The notes under the pieces: model-generated
What the model saw: only the letters and a program-made list of their open reading frames with translations
Told to the model about the DNA's origin: nothing
Database searches by the model: none
Part shown: positions 40,507 to 50,389 of the stretch, piece after piece
Numbering within the stretch: position 1 is the stretch's first letter
Layout: each line of letters starts with the position of its first letter
NCBI GenBank assembly: GCA_016710335.1
Contig: JADJXQ010000003.1
Coordinates: 368,004 to 432,003, forward strand
Reading direction: 5' to 3'
Origin: Rhodospirillales bacterium
Lineage (GTDB): Bacteria; Pseudomonadota; Alphaproteobacteria; Rhodospirillales; Defluviicoccaceae
Length of the DNA: 64,000 bases
Made by a program: the position numbers and the translations under genes

Positions 40507-41846
40507 TGCGATCGGCGATCCTCGCTCGCGTGCTCCTGTTAATCGGGTTGGTCTCGTTGAGCGGCTGCGACGGCGGTGGCGAGCAGAAAACCACCCTGAG
40601 CTTCTGGGCGTTCGGCCAGGAGGGCGAGGCGGTTCAGGAGCTGGTCGCCGATTTCGAGCAGGAACACCCCGACATCCGGGTGCGCGTGCAGCAGATCCCG
40701 TGGAGCGCGGCGCACGAGAAGCTGCTGACCGCATTCGCCGGCGATTCCATGCCGGACCTGTTCCAGCTCGGCAACACCTGGCTGCCGGAGTTCGTCGCAT
40801 TCGGCGCCGTCGCCGATCTCGGCCCACGGCTCCGCGACGCCGAGGACATTGGCGGCGATGCCTTCTTCGCCGGCGTCGCTGACACCAACGTCATCGACGG
40901 CGTCGTCTACGGCCTGCCGTGGTATGTCGACACCCGGCTCGTGTTCTATCGCAAGGACATCCTGCAACAGGCCGGCATAACAGAGTTTCCTGAAACCTGG
41001 ACTGAATGGCGCGCGGCCATGGAGCGCATCAAGCGCCAGGTCGGCGACGACCGCTACGCCATCTTCCTGCCGATCGACGACTGGACCACGCCGGCGATCC
41101 TGGCTCTGCAACTGGGCGCGCCGCTGCTGGCGGACGACGGCCAGTTCGGTGCGTTCGACAGCCCGGCCATGCATCAGGCCATGCGCTTCTATCTCGATTT
41201 GTTCCGCGACGGCCTGGCGCCGTCGGCCGGCGGATCGCAAGTCGCCAATCTCTATCAGGAGTTCGGCAACGGCTATTTCGCGCAGTTCGTCAGCGGCCCG
41301 TGGAACATCGGCGAGTTAAAGGAGCGGTTGCCGGCGGAGGCGGCGCTCTGGTCAACGGCGCCGATGCCGAGACCCGATGGCGGCGACGGAAACGGCGCCG
41401 CGAGCGCGCCCGGCGTGTCGCTGGCGGGCGGCGCCAGCCTCGTCATCCACGCGCACTCGCCGCGCCAGGACGCCGCCTGGGCGCTGATCCGCTTCCTGAG
41501 CGGCGCCGAGCAGCAGGCGCGGTTTCATGACCTCACCGGCAACCTTCCGGCCCGCAAGGACGCTTGGCGCGCGACCGGCCTCGCCGACGATCCCCATGCC
41601 GCGGCGTTCTGGCGGCAACTGCAGCACATGGTGCCGACGCCGAAGATCCCGGAGTGGGAGCGTATCGCCCGCAACTTCGGACGCTACGTGGAGGACGTCA
41701 TCCGCGGCGACAGAACGATCGATGACGCGCTCGCTACTCTTGATTCCGACGTCGATCGCATGCTGGAAAAGCGGCGCTGGATGCTGGCAAGGGACCAACA
41801 AGGCCCGGACCAACAGGGTCGGATCCGAGAAGGAACGAATCGATGA
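40503..41846 (+). CDS. ABC transporter sugar-binding lipoprotein (family 1)
   Basis: A 447-residue protein with a lipoprotein signal (VLLLIGLVSLSGC, lipid-modified Cys near residue 20) and the extracellular solute-binding family 1 fold. TLSFWAFGQEGEAVQELVADFEQEHPDIRVRVQQIPWSAAHEKL and MPDLFQLGNTWLPEF come early, then YGLPWYVDTRLVFYRKDIL near 140 and FVSGPWNIGELKERLP near 265. It would bind oligosaccharides in the periplasm. Aromatic residues usually stacking on sugars are plentiful. The genes around it suggest gluco-oligosaccharides. It overlaps both neighbours by four bases, so the four importer genes form one operon. Confidence 0.92.
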   Translation: MMRSAILARVLLLIGLVSLSGCDGGGEQKTTLSFWAFGQEGEAVQELVADFEQEHPDIRVRVQQIPWSAAHEKLLTAFAGDSMPDLFQLGNTWLPEFVAFGAVADLGPRLRDAEDIGGDAFFAGVADTNVIDGVVYGLPWYVDTRLVFYRKDILQQAGITEFPETWTEWRAAMERIKRQVGDDRYAIFLPIDDWTTPAILALQLGAPLLADDGQFGAFDSPAMHQAMRFYLDLFRDGLAPSAGGSQVANLYQEFGNGYFAQFVSGPWNIGELKERLPAEAALWSTAPMPRPDGGDGNGAASAPGVSLAGGASLVIHAHSPRQDAAWALIRFLSGAEQQARFHDLTGNLPARKDAWRATGLADDPHAAAFWRQLQHMVPTPKIPEWERIARNFGRYVEDVIRGDRTIDDALATLDSDVDRMLEKRRWMLARDQQGPDQQGRIREGTNR

Positions 41847-42727
41847 CCGGCGGGGCGGCGCCGTGGCGCCAGGCCGGCGCGCTGTTCGTGTCGCCGGCGC
41901 TGTTGCTGATCCTTGTATTCTTCATCGTCCCTGTGTTCATCGCGCTATTGTTGAGTTTCTCTGACTTCGACATCTACGCGCTCGGCAATCTGGAGCATCT
42001 GCGCTTCATCGGCCTGAGGAACTACACCGATTTGTTCGGGAATCCGCTGTTCTGGACGGCCCTCTGGAACACGGTCTATTTCGTCGTGATCGGCGGCCCG
42101 TTATCGATGTTCGTGTCGCTCGGGGCGGCGCTGCTGATCAGCTCCAAACTGGTCCGCTTCAAGACCCTGTTCCGCACCGTGTTCTTTCTGCCGGTGGTAA
42201 CGACCCTGGTGGCGGTGGCGGTGATGTGGCGCTACCTCTACCACCCGCGCTACGGCCTCCTGAACTACGCCCTGGACGGACTGGGGATCGAACCGATCGA
42301 CTGGCTGGGAGACCCCTTTTGGGCTATGCCAGCGATCATCCTGATGGCTGCCTGGAAAAACTTCGGTTATAACATGATCATCTTCCTGGCCGGGCTGCAG
42401 AGCATCCCGGACTCGCTCTATGAGGCGGCGCGCATCGATGGAGCCAACCGCTGGCAGCAGTTCTGGCATGTCACCCTGCCGATGCTGGCCCCGACCTTCC
42501 TGTTCGTCGCCATCATCACCATGATCGGCTATTTTCAGTTGTTCGCCGAGCCCTACGTGATGACCCAGGGCGGCCCGTCCAACGCCACCTTGAGCGTCGT
42601 GCTGTTCATGTACGAGCAGGGGTTCCGGTGGTGGAACCTGGGCAGCGCCGCCGCCATCGCCTTCGTGCTGTTCGCCATCATCCTGGCGGTCACCCTGATC
42701 CAGCTTCGGCTGCAAGGGGCGCGCTGA
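41843..42727 (+). CDS. Sugar ABC transporter permease 1 (MalF type)
   Basis: A 294-residue permease with six hydrophobic segments. The EAA loop that docks the ATPase appears as SLYEAARIDGANRWQQFWHVTLPMLAPTFLF near residue 190. The early segment FIGLRNYTDLFGNPLFWTALWNTVYFVV is typical of CUT1-family MalF/UgpA subunits. It forms the transmembrane path with the next gene product. The ATG overlaps the stop of the binding protein. Confidence 0.93.
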   Translation: MTGGAAPWRQAGALFVSPALLLILVFFIVPVFIALLLSFSDFDIYALGNLEHLRFIGLRNYTDLFGNPLFWTALWNTVYFVVIGGPLSMFVSLGAALLISSKLVRFKTLFRTVFFLPVVTTLVAVAVMWRYLYHPRYGLLNYALDGLGIEPIDWLGDPFWAMPAIILMAAWKNFGYNMIIFLAGLQSIPDSLYEAARIDGANRWQQFWHVTLPMLAPTFLFVAIITMIGYFQLFAEPYVMTQGGPSNATLSVVLFMYEQGFRWWNLGSAAAIAFVLFAIILAVTLIQLRLQGAR

Positions 42728-42732
42728 CGGGG

Positions 42733-43551
42733 ATGGATCGCTTTGCGCGCCTCGCCATGTACGCGGCCTTGCTGCTGGGCCTCGTCCTCACCGCGACGCC
42801 GCTCTTGTGGATGGTGTCGGCGTCGTTCATGGCGAGCGGCGAAGCCAGCGCCTATCCGCCGCGGCTGTTGCCGGCGGATCCGACGCTGGAGCACTACACG
42901 GCGCTGTTCTCCCGCATGAACCTGGCGCGCTACGCCCTCAACAGCGCCTTGCTGGCGACCGCCATCACCGTGACCTCGCTGTTCATCAACTCGATGGCCG
43001 GGTATGCCTTCGCCAAGCTGCGCTTTTTCGGGCGGGACCGCATCTTCAAGGCGTTGCTGGCGGCCCTGGTCATTCCGGTGCAGGTGACGATGCTGCCGCT
43101 GTTCCTGATGCTGAAGGAGATGGGCCTGGTCAACACCTACTGGGGCGTTCTCATCCCCGGCATGGCCAGTATCTTCGGCGTTTTCCTCATTCGCCAGTAC
43201 GCCCTGTCGATCCCGGACAGCCTGCTCGACGCGGCGCGCATCGACGGCGCCGGCGAGTTCCGCATCTATTGGTCGCTGGTGTTGCCGCTCATCAAGCCGA
43301 TCCTGGTGACCCTCGCCCTGTTCACCTTCATGGGCGCCTGGAACGACTTCATGTGGCCGCTGATCGTGCTGACCGACGATTCGATGTACACGCTGCCGGT
43401 GGCGCTCGCCAATCTGTTGGGCGAGCACGTTCAGGACACGGAATTGATGATGGCCGGGTCGGTGCTGACGATCTTGCCCGTCACTTTGCTTTTCATCGTG
43501 CTGCAGCGCGCCTACGTGGAGGGCATCATGATGGGCAGCCTCAAGGACTAG
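42733..43551 (+). CDS. Sugar ABC transporter permease 2 (MalG type)
   Basis: A 272-residue permease with six hydrophobic segments from the ATG at 42733, five bases after the MalF-type stop. CUT1 MalG/UgpE features are YALNSALLATAITVTSLFINSMAGYAFAKLRFFG, the EAA loop SLLDAARIDGAGEFRIYWSLVLPLIKPIL near 170, and a C-terminal MMGSLKD ending typical of the family. It completes the importer (ATPase, binding protein, two permeases). Confidence 0.93.
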   Translation: MDRFARLAMYAALLLGLVLTATPLLWMVSASFMASGEASAYPPRLLPADPTLEHYTALFSRMNLARYALNSALLATAITVTSLFINSMAGYAFAKLRFFGRDRIFKALLAALVIPVQVTMLPLFLMLKEMGLVNTYWGVLIPGMASIFGVFLIRQYALSIPDSLLDAARIDGAGEFRIYWSLVLPLIKPILVTLALFTFMGAWNDFMWPLIVLTDDSMYTLPVALANLLGEHVQDTELMMAGSVLTILPVTLLFIVLQRAYVEGIMMGSLKD

Positions 43552-43720
43552 TGCACAGAGCCGTTCGAATGATTCGGTCGAATGGGTCAGAGTGTGCACG
43601 AGAATCAAGAGTTGCGTGCAGCAATGGTGCATTCAGGGAATGCCCGGTCGCCCGCAATCGTCTGTATCTAGAGCGCCGAGGGGCGCCTAAAAGTCGGAGA
43701 ACCGAAGATCGGAGGATGAT
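43552..43720. promoter_or_regulatory. Dyad-rich gap ahead of the glycosidase genes
   Basis: This 169-base gap contains several dyads: ATTCG-GT-CGAAT (43572-43583), two GTGCAC boxes, and GCATTC-AGG-GAATGC (43629-43643), which resembles the dyad at 39072. They may control the two downstream glycosidase genes separately from the importer. I could not place a convincing promoter. Confidence 0.35.
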
Positions 43721-46700
43721 GTGAGGTTTGGCAATGTGTGCTCTGCAGGAGTCCGGAACGCGTCCGTTGCAATTGCGCTCTGGCTGGCGGTCGTCGTCAT
43801 GAGCGCGGGCGCCGCGTGGGCTGAACCGGTGGTTCTGGACGACTTCGAGAACCTCGAAGGGTGGACGGCGATACCCTCCAAAGGGGTGGATGTCGAAATC
43901 GCGCAGGACGAGGGCCAGGACGGCATGGCCATGCGCATCGACTTCGATTTCCACGGCAACTCAGGCTTCATCATCGTGCGCAAGACGTTGACGATGGCGA
44001 TGCCGACGAACTTCGCATTCCACTATAGCATCCGCGGCACGTCGCCCCCCAACGCCTTTGAGTTCAAACTGGTCGATCCGACGGCCATGAACGTGTGGCG
44101 CACCCATGAGCGCTCGTATGAGTTCCCGCGACAGTGGAAGCGCGTCGCGGTAAAGCGGCGGCATCTGGATTTCGCATGGGGACCCGCGGGCGATCACCTG
44201 CGCGAGGTCGGCGCGATCGAGTTCGCCATTTCATCCGGAGAAGGAGGCAAGGGCTCGGTCTGGATCGACCGGCTCACTTTCGAGGAGCGCCTCGGCATCG
44301 ACGGCGACGTCTGGCCGCCCAATGTGCGGGCCTCCTCCACGTTCGAGGGGTTCGACGCGCAACGGGCCGTCGACGGTGACCCCGCCACCCAGTGGAAGAG
44401 CGGGACGCTGTCCGAGAACCAGTGGTATCTCATGGATTTCCAGAACCTGCGCGAATACGGCGGGCTGGTCATCGACTGGGATCTGGACGACTACGCCAAC
44501 GCCTACGACGTGCAGGTGTCTGACGACGGCAGCGACTGGCAGACCGTGATCAGAATCCCTGCCAGCAACGGCGGGCGGGATTACGTCTCGCTGCCGGATA
44601 TGGAATCGCGCTACCTGCGGCTCGACCTGAAACGCAGCAGCCGCGGCCGCGGCTACGGCATCGCCGGCATATCGGTGCAGCCGTACCAGTTCTCGGCCAC
44701 CCCCAACCAGTTCTTCGAGTCCGTCGCGCGGGATGCCAAGCCCGGACTCTATCCGCGCTACCTCCTTGGCCAGCAGAGCTACTGGACGGTCGTCGGCGTC
44801 GCGGGCGATGACCGGGAGGCGCTCGTCAACACCGACGGCATGATCGAGGTCCAGAAGAACCGCTTCTCCATCGAGCCGTTCGTCTATGTGGACGGCAGCC
44901 TGGTGACATGGCGCGATGTGGAGACCTCCCAGGAGCTGGAGGACGGCTACCTGCCGATCCCGTCGGTGACCTGGACACATCCCGCTTTCCGGCTGAAAGT
45001 CACGGCGATCGCCGCCGGACGGCCAGGCGAGTCGTCGCTCTATCTCCGCTATCGGCTGCGCAACATCAGCGAGCGGGCCCAGTTGTTCGACCTTTATCTC
45101 GCGGCCCGGCCGTTCCAGGTCAGCCCGCCGTGGCAATCCCTCAACTTCCAGGGCGGCGCCACCACCATCTCCAGGATCGCCTACAAGGACGGCGTGGTGA
45201 AAGTCGATGACGACAAATTCATCGTGCCGCTGTCGAAGGCCGACCAATTCGGCGCATCGCGGTTCATGGACGGCAACATCACCGAACACCTGCGCAACGG
45301 CATCCTGCCGATCGCCGTGTCGGCCGACGACGAGCTGGGGTATGCCTCCGGCGCACTCGGCTACCGGCTTGATCTACCGCCCGGCGGGGTGCGGGAGATC
45401 TTCGTGCGCGTACCGTTCCACGCCCTCGACCCCAATGCGCCGGCCGGTCTCAGCGACGAGGAAGCGCTCCGCCGCTGGACCACCGTTTTCCTCGACACCA
45501 AGGAGGAATGGCGGCGGGTGCTGAACCGTGTCGTCGTGGAACTGCCGTCCTCGGCCCGTGATTACGTCAACACCATCCGCTCTACCCTCGCCTACATTCT
45601 CATCAACGCCGACGGCCCGGCCCTGCAGCCCGGACCCCGCGCCTACGAGCGGAGCTGGATTCGCGATGGGTCGCTGACGTCGGCGGCGCTGTTGCGGCTC
45701 GGGCACCCGGAGAAGGTGCGGGATTTCATCCGCTGGTATTCGACGTTCCAGTTCGAAAGCGGTCGATTTCCCTGCTGCATCGACTGGCGCGGCGCCGACA
45801 CCGTGCCCGAGAACGACAGCAACGGCCAATTCATCTACCTTCTCGCCGAGTACTACCGATTCACCCGCGACGTCGGCCTGGTCAGCGAACTGTGGCCGAT
45901 CCTCGTCAAGACCGTGGACTACATCGAAGTCATGGTCCACGAGCGCATGACGGACGAATACCGGACCCCGGAGACGCTCGCCCTCTACGGTCTGGTTCCG
46001 GACTCCATCAGCCATGAGGGCTATTCGTCCAACCCGGCGCACGCGTACTGGGACAATTTGTTCACTCTGTTGGGTCTAAAGGAAGCCACCATGCTGGCGG
46101 CGGCGGTCGGCGAACGCGAAGCGGCGGAGCGGTTCGCCCGGCTCCGGGATCGCTTCCGGGAGACGCTTTATGCGTCCATGCTGCGCAGCATCGAGCAGCA
46201 CCGCATCGACTTCATTCCAGGCGCGGCCGATCTCGGCGACTTCGACTTCACCGCGACGGCCATCGCCGTCGATCCGGTAGGCGAATTGCGCTACCTGCCG
46301 CAACCGGCGTTCGACCGGACCCTTGATCTGTACTTCGACTACTTCGACGCTCGCAAGGACAATCGCGGCCACCAGGACAACTACGCGCCCTACGAGATCC
46401 GCATCGTCCGCGCGCTCGTACGTATGGGGGCGATCGACCGCGCCCACGAACTGCTCGCCTTTTTCATGCAGGGGCAGAGGCCGCAGGCGTGGAACCAGTG
46501 GGGCGAGATCGTGTGGCTGGATCCCGATGCGCCGCGCTTCGTCGGCGACATCCCGCACACCTGGATCGGCGCCGAATATGTCAGCGCGGTGCTCGCCATG
46601 CTGGCCTACGAGCGGGAGGGCGACGAGGCTCTCGTCATCGGCGCTGGAGTGCGGCCCGAATGGGCTGCCAGCGACGGCGGCGTGGCTGTCAAGAGGCTGC

Positions 46701-46930
46701 CGACCACCGCGGGCACCCTCAACTACAGGATGCGGCTGCGCGACGACGGCGCCCTCTCCGTCGACATGACCGGCGACATCCGGGTGCCGCCGGGCAAGAT
46801 CATCGTCACCTCGCCCCTCGACCAGCCGCCCGTCAGCGTCACCGTCAATGGTCAGGATGCGAGTGGCCTCGACGGCAAGACCGCGACGATCGACCGCTTC
46901 CCCGCGCACGTCGTGTTCCGTTACCAGTAG
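43721..46930 (+). CDS. Secreted discoidin-domain (alpha/alpha)6 glycosidase-like protein
   Basis: A 1069-residue protein starting at GTG with GGAGG five bases upstream, and a signal peptide ending near AWA-EP at 35. Residues 36-190 form a CIA30/CBM-like beta-sandwich (VVLDDFENLEGWTAIPS to SVWIDRLTFEE). Residues 200-330 are an F5/8-type discoidin domain (FDAQRAVDGDPATQWKSG). A beta-rich linker domain follows, and from about 590 a helical toroid with YERSWIRDGSLTSAALLRLG, ENDSNGQFIYLLAEYYRFTRD and NQWGEIVWLD. That toroid resembles GH15/GH63/amylo-1,6-glucosidase-like folds, in which acidic residues of such motifs act in catalysis. I cannot assign a GH family. It is in line with the importer and GH94 genes, so a periplasmic glucan-trimming role is likely. 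Confidence 0.65.
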   Translation: MRFGNVCSAGVRNASVAIALWLAVVVMSAGAAWAEPVVLDDFENLEGWTAIPSKGVDVEIAQDEGQDGMAMRIDFDFHGNSGFIIVRKTLTMAMPTNFAFHYSIRGTSPPNAFEFKLVDPTAMNVWRTHERSYEFPRQWKRVAVKRRHLDFAWGPAGDHLREVGAIEFAISSGEGGKGSVWIDRLTFEERLGIDGDVWPPNVRASSTFEGFDAQRAVDGDPATQWKSGTLSENQWYLMDFQNLREYGGLVIDWDLDDYANAYDVQVSDDGSDWQTVIRIPASNGGRDYVSLPDMESRYLRLDLKRSSRGRGYGIAGISVQPYQFSATPNQFFESVARDAKPGLYPRYLLGQQSYWTVVGVAGDDREALVNTDGMIEVQKNRFSIEPFVYVDGSLVTWRDVETSQELEDGYLPIPSVTWTHPAFRLKVTAIAAGRPGESSLYLRYRLRNISERAQLFDLYLAARPFQVSPPWQSLNFQGGATTISRIAYKDGVVKVDDDKFIVPLSKADQFGASRFMDGNITEHLRNGILPIAVSADDELGYASGALGYRLDLPPGGVREIFVRVPFHALDPNAPAGLSDEEALRRWTTVFLDTKEEWRRVLNRVVVELPSSARDYVNTIRSTLAYILINADGPALQPGPRAYERSWIRDGSLTSAALLRLGHPEKVRDFIRWYSTFQFESGRFPCCIDWRGADTVPENDSNGQFIYLLAEYYRFTRDVGLVSELWPILVKTVDYIEVMVHERMTDEYRTPETLALYGLVPDSISHEGYSSNPAHAYWDNLFTLLGLKEATMLAAAVGEREAAERFARLRDRFRETLYASMLRSIEQHRIDFIPGAADLGDFDFTATAIAVDPVGELRYLPQPAFDRTLDLYFDYFDARKDNRGHQDNYAPYEIRIVRALVRMGAIDRAHELLAFFMQGQRPQAWNQWGEIVWLDPDAPRFVGDIPHTWIGAEYVSAVLAMLAYEREGDEALVIGAGVRPEWAASDGGVAVKRLPTTAGTLNYRMRLRDDGALSVDMTGDIRVPPGKIIVTSPLDQPPVSVTVNGQDASGLDGKTATIDRFPAHVVFRYQ

Positions 46931-46960
46931 CCGCAGTTCAACCGCAGGTCACAGGTCGGG

Positions 46961-49900
46961 ATGTCCAGCTTCCACAAGCTCAGCAACGGCCGGTTCACGA
47001 CGCACATTTCGCGCGCCGGGACGGGATACGCCGCGTGCGGCGACATCGCACTGACCCGCTGGTCCGGCGACCGCATCGAGGATCGGGACGCTCAGGTCCT
47101 CTATATTCGGGATCTCGATAGCGGCGCCTTGTGGTCCATCGGTCGCCAGCCGGCCGGCGCCGGCGCGGAGCGCTATCGAACCCGGCTCAGCCCGGAGCGG
47201 GTGGAAATCCGCCGGTCCGACGACGGCGTCGACACTGTCATGGAACTGTGCGTCACAGCCGCTGACCCGGTCGAACTCCGCCGCTATACCATCACCAACC
47301 GCAGCGACCGCGCCCGACGCCTGGATGTCACCGGCTATGCGGAGTTGGTGTTGGCGCCGCCAGCCGCGCACGCCTCCCATCCAGTGTTCTCCAAGCTGTT
47401 CGTGCAGACGGCGTGGGACGCGGAGCGCGCCGCGCTGATCGCCTTGCGGCGGCCCCGCGGAGCGGACGACGCGGTGGTCGGAGCGGTGTCCTGGCTGGCG
47501 GCGGCGGGGGGTCCGCCTGGCGGCATCGAGCATGAAACAGACCGGCTGCGCTTCATCGGGCGCGGACGCACCGCCGCAAATCCGCGCGCGGTAACCGAAG
47601 GAGGGCCACTATCGGGAACCGTCGGCAACGTCCTTGACCCCGTGTTCGCGCTCCGAACGACCCTTGCGATCGAGCCGGGAGAGTCCCGCACTTTCGCCAT
47701 CGGGCTGGCGGCCGTCACGTCGCGTGTCGCGGCCGAAGACATCGTCGATCGCTACCGAACGCCGGCGGATGTCGACGCCGCATTCATGAGCTTGCCCGGG
47801 GCGGCCGCAGACCCGCCGCCGGACCAACCGCCCGTGGAGGAGTGGGAGGGCGTACCGGCGGCAACCCCCCGCTTCGCCCCGCTCGCTCCGTCGCCGTCGG
47901 TCGAGGCAGCGTGGCCGGGCGCCGGCGACCTGATGTTCGACAACGGCTACGGCGGGTTTACCAGGGACGGCCGTGAATACGTCATCCGTGTCGGCCCGGA
48001 GCAGCGACCCCCGCTGCCGTGGACACACGTGGTTGCCAATGAAATGTTCGGGTTCATCGCCTCCGAGAGCGGCGCCGGATTCACGTGGGCGGTCAACAGC
48101 CGGCTCAACCGGCTGACCCCCTGGTTCAACGATCCGGTGTCCGATCCGTACGGCGAAGCCCTCTATCTGCGTGACGAGGACGCCGGCGCTTTCTGGTCGC
48201 CGCTGCCGGGTCCAGCGGCCAGCGGAGCCCCGTCCACCGTCCGCTATGGCTTCGGCACCTGCCGTTACATCCAAACCTGCGCAGACCTGCACCAGCGCGT
48301 CCTGATGTTCGTTCCGCTCGAAGACCCGGTGAAGATCATCCGCCTTACCCTCGGCAACCACGACGACGAGCGGAACCGGCGGCTGAGCGTCTTCGCCTAT
48401 TTCCGGCTGGTGCTCGGCGATCAGTCAGTTGACCAGGACGACCCCGAAGAGCCCGTGGCCCGGACCTGGCGGGACGAGGAGACCGGCGCCCTGATGGCGT
48501 CCTCGCCCGCCCGCGCGGATTTCGCGGAACGAGTGGCGTTCGCCGCCGTGGTCGCGTCGGCGGCGGGCGGGGCGACGATGACCACCGACCGCGCGTCGTT
48601 CATCGGCCGCTTCGGCTCGCCCGAGCGGCCGGCGGCGGTGATGCGCGAGACCGGCCTGGACGGCCGCTCCGGAGAGCAGGCCGATCCGTGCTTTGCGTGG
48701 CACGTCCCGGTGGCGCTGGCGGCCGGCGGCAGCGAGGCGTGCACGTTTCTGCTCGGGGAAGCCGAGGATGTGGAGGCGGCGCGGGCGCTGGTGCGCCGCT
48801 ACCGCGAGGCGGGCGCCATCGATACCGCACTCAACAACGTGAAGCAGTTCTGGAGCGACACTCTAACCGTGGTGCAGGTGAAGACGCCGGTGCCGGCCGT
48901 CGACGTGATGGCCAACGGCTGGCTCCTCTACCAGGTCATAAGTTGCCGCCTTTGGGCGCGCTCGGCGTTCTATCAGTCGGGCGGCGCCTATGGGTTTCGC
49001 GACCAACTGCAAGACTCCGCTGCACTCGTTTCCGTTCGGCCCGACTTGACCCGCAAGCAGATCCTGTTGCACGCCGCCCATCAGTTCGAGGAGGGCGATG
49101 TGCTGCATTGGTGGCACCCGCCGCTGAGCCGCGGCATGCGCACCCGCTTTGCCGACGACCTCCTGTGGCTGCCGTTCATCACCGCGTCCTACATCGAGGC
49201 GATTGGCGAATACGATATCCTCGACGAGGCGGTGCCGTTCATGACCGCACCGCCGCTGGAGGACGGCGCCGACGAGGTATACCTGCAGCCGACCGTCAGC
49301 GACCGCTCGGCCAGCCTCTACGAGCACTGCTGCCGGGCGTTGGATCGGTCCCTGACCGCGGGGGCGCACGGGCTGCCACTGATGGGCACCGGCGACTGGA
49401 ACGACGGCATGAACCGGGTCGGTCGCGAAGGCCGCGGCGAGAGTGTCTGGCTCGGGTTCTTTCTCTACCAGATCCTCCACCGGTTCCTGCCGTTCTGCCG
49501 GCAGCGGGGTGACGCCCGCCGCGCGGAAGCGTACGAGGCCTATCGTACGCGACTGGCCAACGCCCTCAACGACGCCGGGTGGGATGGCGGCTGGTATCGG
49601 CGCGCGTATTACGACGACGGCGCCCCGCTCGGCTCGGCGGCCGGGGACGAGTGCCGGATCGACGCGCTCGCGCAGGCTTGGGCGGTGATTTCCGGCGCCG
49701 CCCCGCGGGATCGCGGCGAGCAGGCGCTGGACGCTCTGGAAACGCACCTGATTTCCGATCAGGATCGGCTCATTCGCCTGCTCACGCCGCCGTTCGAGCA
49801 CACCCCCCACGACCCGGGCTATATCAAGGGCTATGTGGCCGGTGTCCGGGAAAACGGCGGACAGTACACCCACGCGGCGATGTGGGTGGTGCAGGCGATG

Positions 49901-50377
49901 GCGGAAGCCGGCCGCCCCGACCGCGCCGCCGAGCTTCTCGAGATGCTGAGCCCGGTCAGCCACGCCGCGACGCGAAAGGACGCCGACGTCTATATGGTGG
50001 AACCCTACGTGGTGGCTGCCGACGTCTACGGCGCCGCGCCCCACGTCGGACGCGGCGGCTGGACATGGTACACCGGCGCCGCCGGCTGGATGTACCAGGT
50101 CACGCTTCAGTGCATCCTGGGTGTTGCAATCGAAGGCGATTACTTGGTGATGACGCCGCGTCTGCCGCACACCTGGCCGGGTTTCGAACTGCGCTACCGG
50201 TGCCCCGACGGCCATACGGTCTACGAAGTCCATGTGGTAAGCGGACCGAACCGCAGGGACGAAACCGTCTCGGCCGTGGTTCTGGACGGCCGGAAGATTG
50301 ATGCCGACGATGATAAGATTCGATTTTGCTGCCAGAATGACGGTCTGCTGCATGTCGTAACGGTCACCGTTGAGTAG
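46961..50377 (+). CDS. GH94 glycoside phosphorylase (1,2-beta-oligoglucan phosphorylase-like)
   Basis: A 1138-residue cytoplasmic protein without signal peptide. Two GT36-type super-sandwich domains (MSSFHKLSNGRFTTHISRAGTGYAACG at the start; LMFDNGYGGFTRDGREYVIRVGPEQRPPLPWTHVVAN near 325) precede the (alpha/alpha)6 catalytic domain. That domain shows SAFYQSGGAYGFRDQLQDSAAL, DVLHWWHPP and the catalytic GTGDWNDGMNRVG with Asp815. The ending GGWTWYTGAAGWMYQV is a strong GH94 mark. Length and doubled N-terminal sandwich match the 1,2-beta-oligoglucan phosphorylases and the C-terminal part of cyclic beta-1,2-glucan synthases, without the GT84 part. It would split imported oligoglucans with phosphate to glucose-1-phosphate. 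Cellobiose-type specificity is less likely on size. Confidence 0.82.
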   Translation: MSSFHKLSNGRFTTHISRAGTGYAACGDIALTRWSGDRIEDRDAQVLYIRDLDSGALWSIGRQPAGAGAERYRTRLSPERVEIRRSDDGVDTVMELCVTAADPVELRRYTITNRSDRARRLDVTGYAELVLAPPAAHASHPVFSKLFVQTAWDAERAALIALRRPRGADDAVVGAVSWLAAAGGPPGGIEHETDRLRFIGRGRTAANPRAVTEGGPLSGTVGNVLDPVFALRTTLAIEPGESRTFAIGLAAVTSRVAAEDIVDRYRTPADVDAAFMSLPGAAADPPPDQPPVEEWEGVPAATPRFAPLAPSPSVEAAWPGAGDLMFDNGYGGFTRDGREYVIRVGPEQRPPLPWTHVVANEMFGFIASESGAGFTWAVNSRLNRLTPWFNDPVSDPYGEALYLRDEDAGAFWSPLPGPAASGAPSTVRYGFGTCRYIQTCADLHQRVLMFVPLEDPVKIIRLTLGNHDDERNRRLSVFAYFRLVLGDQSVDQDDPEEPVARTWRDEETGALMASSPARADFAERVAFAAVVASAAGGATMTTDRASFIGRFGSPERPAAVMRETGLDGRSGEQADPCFAWHVPVALAAGGSEACTFLLGEAEDVEAARALVRRYREAGAIDTALNNVKQFWSDTLTVVQVKTPVPAVDVMANGWLLYQVISCRLWARSAFYQSGGAYGFRDQLQDSAALVSVRPDLTRKQILLHAAHQFEEGDVLHWWHPPLSRGMRTRFADDLLWLPFITASYIEAIGEYDILDEAVPFMTAPPLEDGADEVYLQPTVSDRSASLYEHCCRALDRSLTAGAHGLPLMGTGDWNDGMNRVGREGRGESVWLGFFLYQILHRFLPFCRQRGDARRAEAYEAYRTRLANALNDAGWDGGWYRRAYYDDGAPLGSAAGDECRIDALAQAWAVISGAAPRDRGEQALDALETHLISDQDRLIRLLTPPFEHTPHDPGYIKGYVAGVRENGGQYTHAAMWVVQAMAEAGRPDRAAELLEMLSPVSHAATRKDADVYMVEPYVVAADVYGAAPHVGRGGWTWYTGAAGWMYQVTLQCILGVAIEGDYLVMTPRLPHTWPGFELRYRCPDGHTVYEVHVVSGPNRRDETVSAVVLDGRKIDADDDKIRFCCQNDGLLHVVTVTVE

Positions 50378-50389
50378 CGTACAGCGCTG

